Part shown: piece by piece, positions 21,285-21,772 of the stretch
Numbering within the stretch: the stretch's first letter is position 1
Layout of the letters: each line of letters starts with the position of its first letter
NCBI GenBank assembly: GCA_965659675.1
Contig: CBFHWY010000044.1
Span: 1 to 21,772 of the forward strand
Length of the DNA stretch: 21,772 nt
Direction of reading: 5' to 3'
Source: CBFHWY01 sp965659675
GTDB lineage: Bacteria > Bacteroidota > Bacteroidia > Flavobacteriales_G > Salibacteraceae
Notes under the pieces: model-generated
The model's input: only the letters and a program-made list of their open reading frames with translations
What the model was told of the DNA's origin: nothing
Databases searched by the model: none
Position numbers and translations under genes: made by a program

Positions 21285-21772
21285 TGCGTGTTGACCTTGG
21301 GTTTGATGCTAAAGACCAGTGTGACGCTCACTCCACGGCCACCAGTATTTGCTTTCATTTCGATATAATGCTCCGCTTTATTTAAACGTGAAAGAATACG
21401 AAATCTTTCATCGAGTATGGCAGAACTACTCTTTCTTTTTGTGTCCAGGCGATCTTTTGCGGAAGTAGCTTGCAAGCCTATCCCATTGTCGCTCACAACT
21501 ATTTTCATTTGACCTTTTTCAGGCTTCTCCACTGAGATCTTTATCTCTCCATTCTGATCTTTCATCGGCGCTATGCCATGCCAGATGCAGTTCTCCACAA
21601 TGGGTTGTAGGATAAGAGAGGGAACACGCACACTTCGGGTATCTATCTCCGGGTTCACATGTAACTTCAGCTCAAATTCATTGGTTAATCGAAGTGATTC
21701 TACTTCAGCATAGCGCTGAACAGCTTCGAGCTCTTCCTGTAAACTGATATAACTATGTTGTGAGTTCTCAAA
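21281..21772 (-). CDS. LytS/YehU-type sensor histidine kinase, C-terminal part (runs off the window)
   Basis: The open frame runs continuously from the stop at 21281 to the window edge, about 163 residues. It covers the end of the His_kinase region (FENSQHSYISLQEELEAVQR, then RYAEVESLRL) and the HATPase_c domain: N-box LQPIVENCIWHG, G1 box VSDNGIGL, and a final GGRGVSVTLVF strand. The phospho-accepting His and sensor part are outside the window. The GTG at 21658 is internal and is not the true start. It overlaps the LytTR regulator by 4 bases. This kinase type usually has membrane helices and often tetratricopeptide or periplasmic sensing parts upstream; none can be seen here. Confidence 0.9.
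   Translation of the reverse strand, partial: FENSQHSYISLQEELEAVQRYAEVESLRLTNEFELKLHVNPEIDTRSVRVPSLILQPIVENCIWHGIAPMKDQNGEIKISVEKPEKGQMKIVVSDNGIGLQATSAKDRLDTKRKSSSAILDERFRILSRLNKAEHYIEMKANTGGRGVSVTLVFSIKPKVNTQ

Overview
The window reads as a dense stretch of chromosome from a member of the Bacteroidota, probably Flavobacteriales or a close relative. The evidence is the gene content: GldI-like FKBP lipoproteins, DUF5723-, DUF6268- and DUF6607-type envelope proteins, a carboxypeptidase-regulatory-like TonB receptor, a DUF6952-like protein beside a thioredoxin, and a dnaA - protein-tyrosine-phosphatase - RsmI-like cluster. Several genes are preceded by the TAnnTTTG -7 element of the phylum, and clear Shine-Dalgarno sites are absent. 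Composition is moderately AT-rich and even. I see no phage, insertion sequence, CRISPR array, rRNA or tRNA.

Layout: (1) 1-2219, a partial outer-membrane protein gene divergent from a three-gene operon (PaaI-type thioesterase and two FKBP lipoproteins, joined by ATGA overlaps). (2) 2221-3153, a DUF6607-type gene whose signal peptide is broken by a stop codon. (3) 3281-6266 minus, an operon of GNAT acetyltransferase, sodium:solute symporter and alanine/ornithine-racemase-like enzyme. (4) 6324-9985, a metal-responsive module: a DtxR/MntR-type repressor divergent from a TonB receptor - thioredoxin-like - zinc-ribbon operon, with a perfect palindromic operator inside the receptor promoter. (5) 10045-10600, a cytoplasmic thioredoxin and a DUF6952-like protein. 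(6) 10653-12416 minus, typA/bipA, whose only start at the expected position is ATC. (7) 12463-12941, palindromic intergenic repeats including a 106-bp tandem array. (8) 12979-14875, a DUF6268-type barrel and a bile acid:sodium symporter family transporter. (9) 14908-17572 minus, dnaA, an intrinsic terminator, a low-molecular-weight phosphatase and an RsmI-like methyltransferase. (10) 17874-20373, a YbgC-type thioesterase, an EamA transporter and a 3-oxoadipyl-CoA-type thiolase. (11) 20562-21772 minus, a LytTR response regulator with its LytS-type histidine kinase, which runs off the window.

Most genes are housekeeping or ordinary envelope functions. The most system-like piece is the metal-responsive module. 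Its receptor has a CxxC pair in the plug, and it is followed by an exported CxxC thioredoxin and a small Cys4-type protein, so metal control and thiol chemistry may be linked in one uptake operon. The two gene-integrity anomalies, the typA ATC start and the stop codon in the DUF6607 signal peptide, are directly readable and easily tested.
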